Assembly: GCA_902557215.1 (NCBI GenBank)
Contig: CACDZM010000002.1
Location: 62,001-126,000, forward strand
DNA from: an uncultured Pelagibacteraceae bacterium
GTDB lineage: Bacteria; Pseudomonadota; Alphaproteobacteria; Pelagibacterales; Pelagibacteraceae
Reading direction: 5' to 3'
DNA: 64,000 bases
This document shows, one piece after another, positions 63,948 to 64,000 of this stretch (the stretch's first letter is position 1; every line of letters starts with the position of its first letter). The notes under the pieces were generated by a model. The model saw nothing but the letters and a program-made list of their open reading frames with translations, ran no database searches and was not told the DNA's origin. The position numbers and the translations under genes were made by a program.

Positions 63948-64000
63948 ATGATTTTAATTGATGGAAAGAAAATTGCTGCAGAACTTAGAGAGGAACTTAA
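63948..64000 (+). CDS. folD: FolD bifunctional methylene-THF dehydrogenase/cyclohydrolase, first codons only
   Basis: ATG at 63948 opens MILIDGKKIAAELREEL before the window ends. This matches the usual FolD opening (M-IDGK-IA--IRE-L). Folate one-carbon enzyme. Three bases separate it from the yggT stop. Only 17 residues are visible, so the call rests on that short match. Confidence 0.8.
   Translation, partial: MILIDGKKIAAELREEL

Overview
The window is a gene-dense, very AT-rich piece of an alphaproteobacterial chromosome. It looks like SAR11 ('Candidatus Pelagibacter' and relatives, Pelagibacterales). The reasons are the extreme A/T bias and Lys/Asn/Ile-rich proteins, intergenic gaps that are mostly under 100 bases, many 1-8 base gene overlaps, and the classical alphaproteobacterial gene order around the replication origin. 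No stretch longer than 300 bases lacks a gene. The largest gaps are the origin itself (282 bases), the porin leader (181 bases) and two regions of about 122 bases upstream of the symporter genes and of the OGT-like gene. I saw no CRISPR array, insertion sequence, prophage or rRNA.

Layout. Positions 1-6.2 kb hold the start of murJ, the malic enzyme maeB, and a cell-envelope and methylation cluster (dolP-like, rsmI, LpoA-like, rdgB). Positions 6.2-12.5 kb form a forward run: grpE, dnaK, dnaJ, a 55-residue membrane protein, dapB, nth and a PfkB kinase. Positions 12.5-16.8 kb hold a tiny ArfA-like ribosome-rescue gene coupled to a winged-helix regulator, an L,D-transpeptidase, a YggS protein, a ThiE/TenI-like protein, a porin and a DUF3576 lipoprotein. 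Positions 16.8-35.5 kb are the origin neighbourhood: leuS-lptE-holA, then parB-parA-rsmG-mnmG-mnmE-rho-hemJ-hemH-hemE on the minus strand, the hemE/ppsR intergenic region (proposed oriC), then ppsR-maf-aroE-coaE-dnaQ on the plus strand and secB-fxsA. A near-perfect parS lies inside rsmG about 8 kb from the proposed origin. Transcription runs away from the origin on both sides. From 35.5 to 42.4 kb come a Tim44-like protein, an Smr protein, hslUV, hisBHAFE, a HIT protein and a GNAT protein. From 42.4 to 52.3 kb come lolA-ftsK, a UbiH-like monooxygenase, a LON-domain protein, a sulfotransferase, tRNA-Gly(GCC), a pterin dehydratase, purH, a heparinase-like protein and rpe. From 52.4 to 57.7 kb is an acetate/solute-uptake block (two-part sodium symporter, unknown protein, acetyl-CoA synthetase) and an EVE protein. 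The end holds a TPR/O-GlcNAc-transferase-like protein, tsaD, hemCD, an MscS channel, YggT and the first codons of folD.

How the genes fit together. The centre is a replication and segregation module (oriC, parABS, holA, dnaQ, ftsK) embedded in haem (hemE, H, J, C, D), tRNA modification (mnmE, mnmG, tsaD) and translation genes. Two heat-shock-type promoters, upstream of dnaK and of hslV, match the known alphaproteobacterial RpoH pattern. The less ordinary content is: the ArfA-like mini-gene, an apparent one-base deletion in holA, two related sulfotransferase genes set into otherwise conserved gene order, a lysine-rich tail on acetyl-CoA synthetase, an EF-hand-like loop in the symporter, and a bidirectional terminator that lies inside the last codons of the ThiE-like gene. 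I found no convincing new multi-gene system. The observations most worth following up are the ArfA-like gene, the origin architecture and the holA break.
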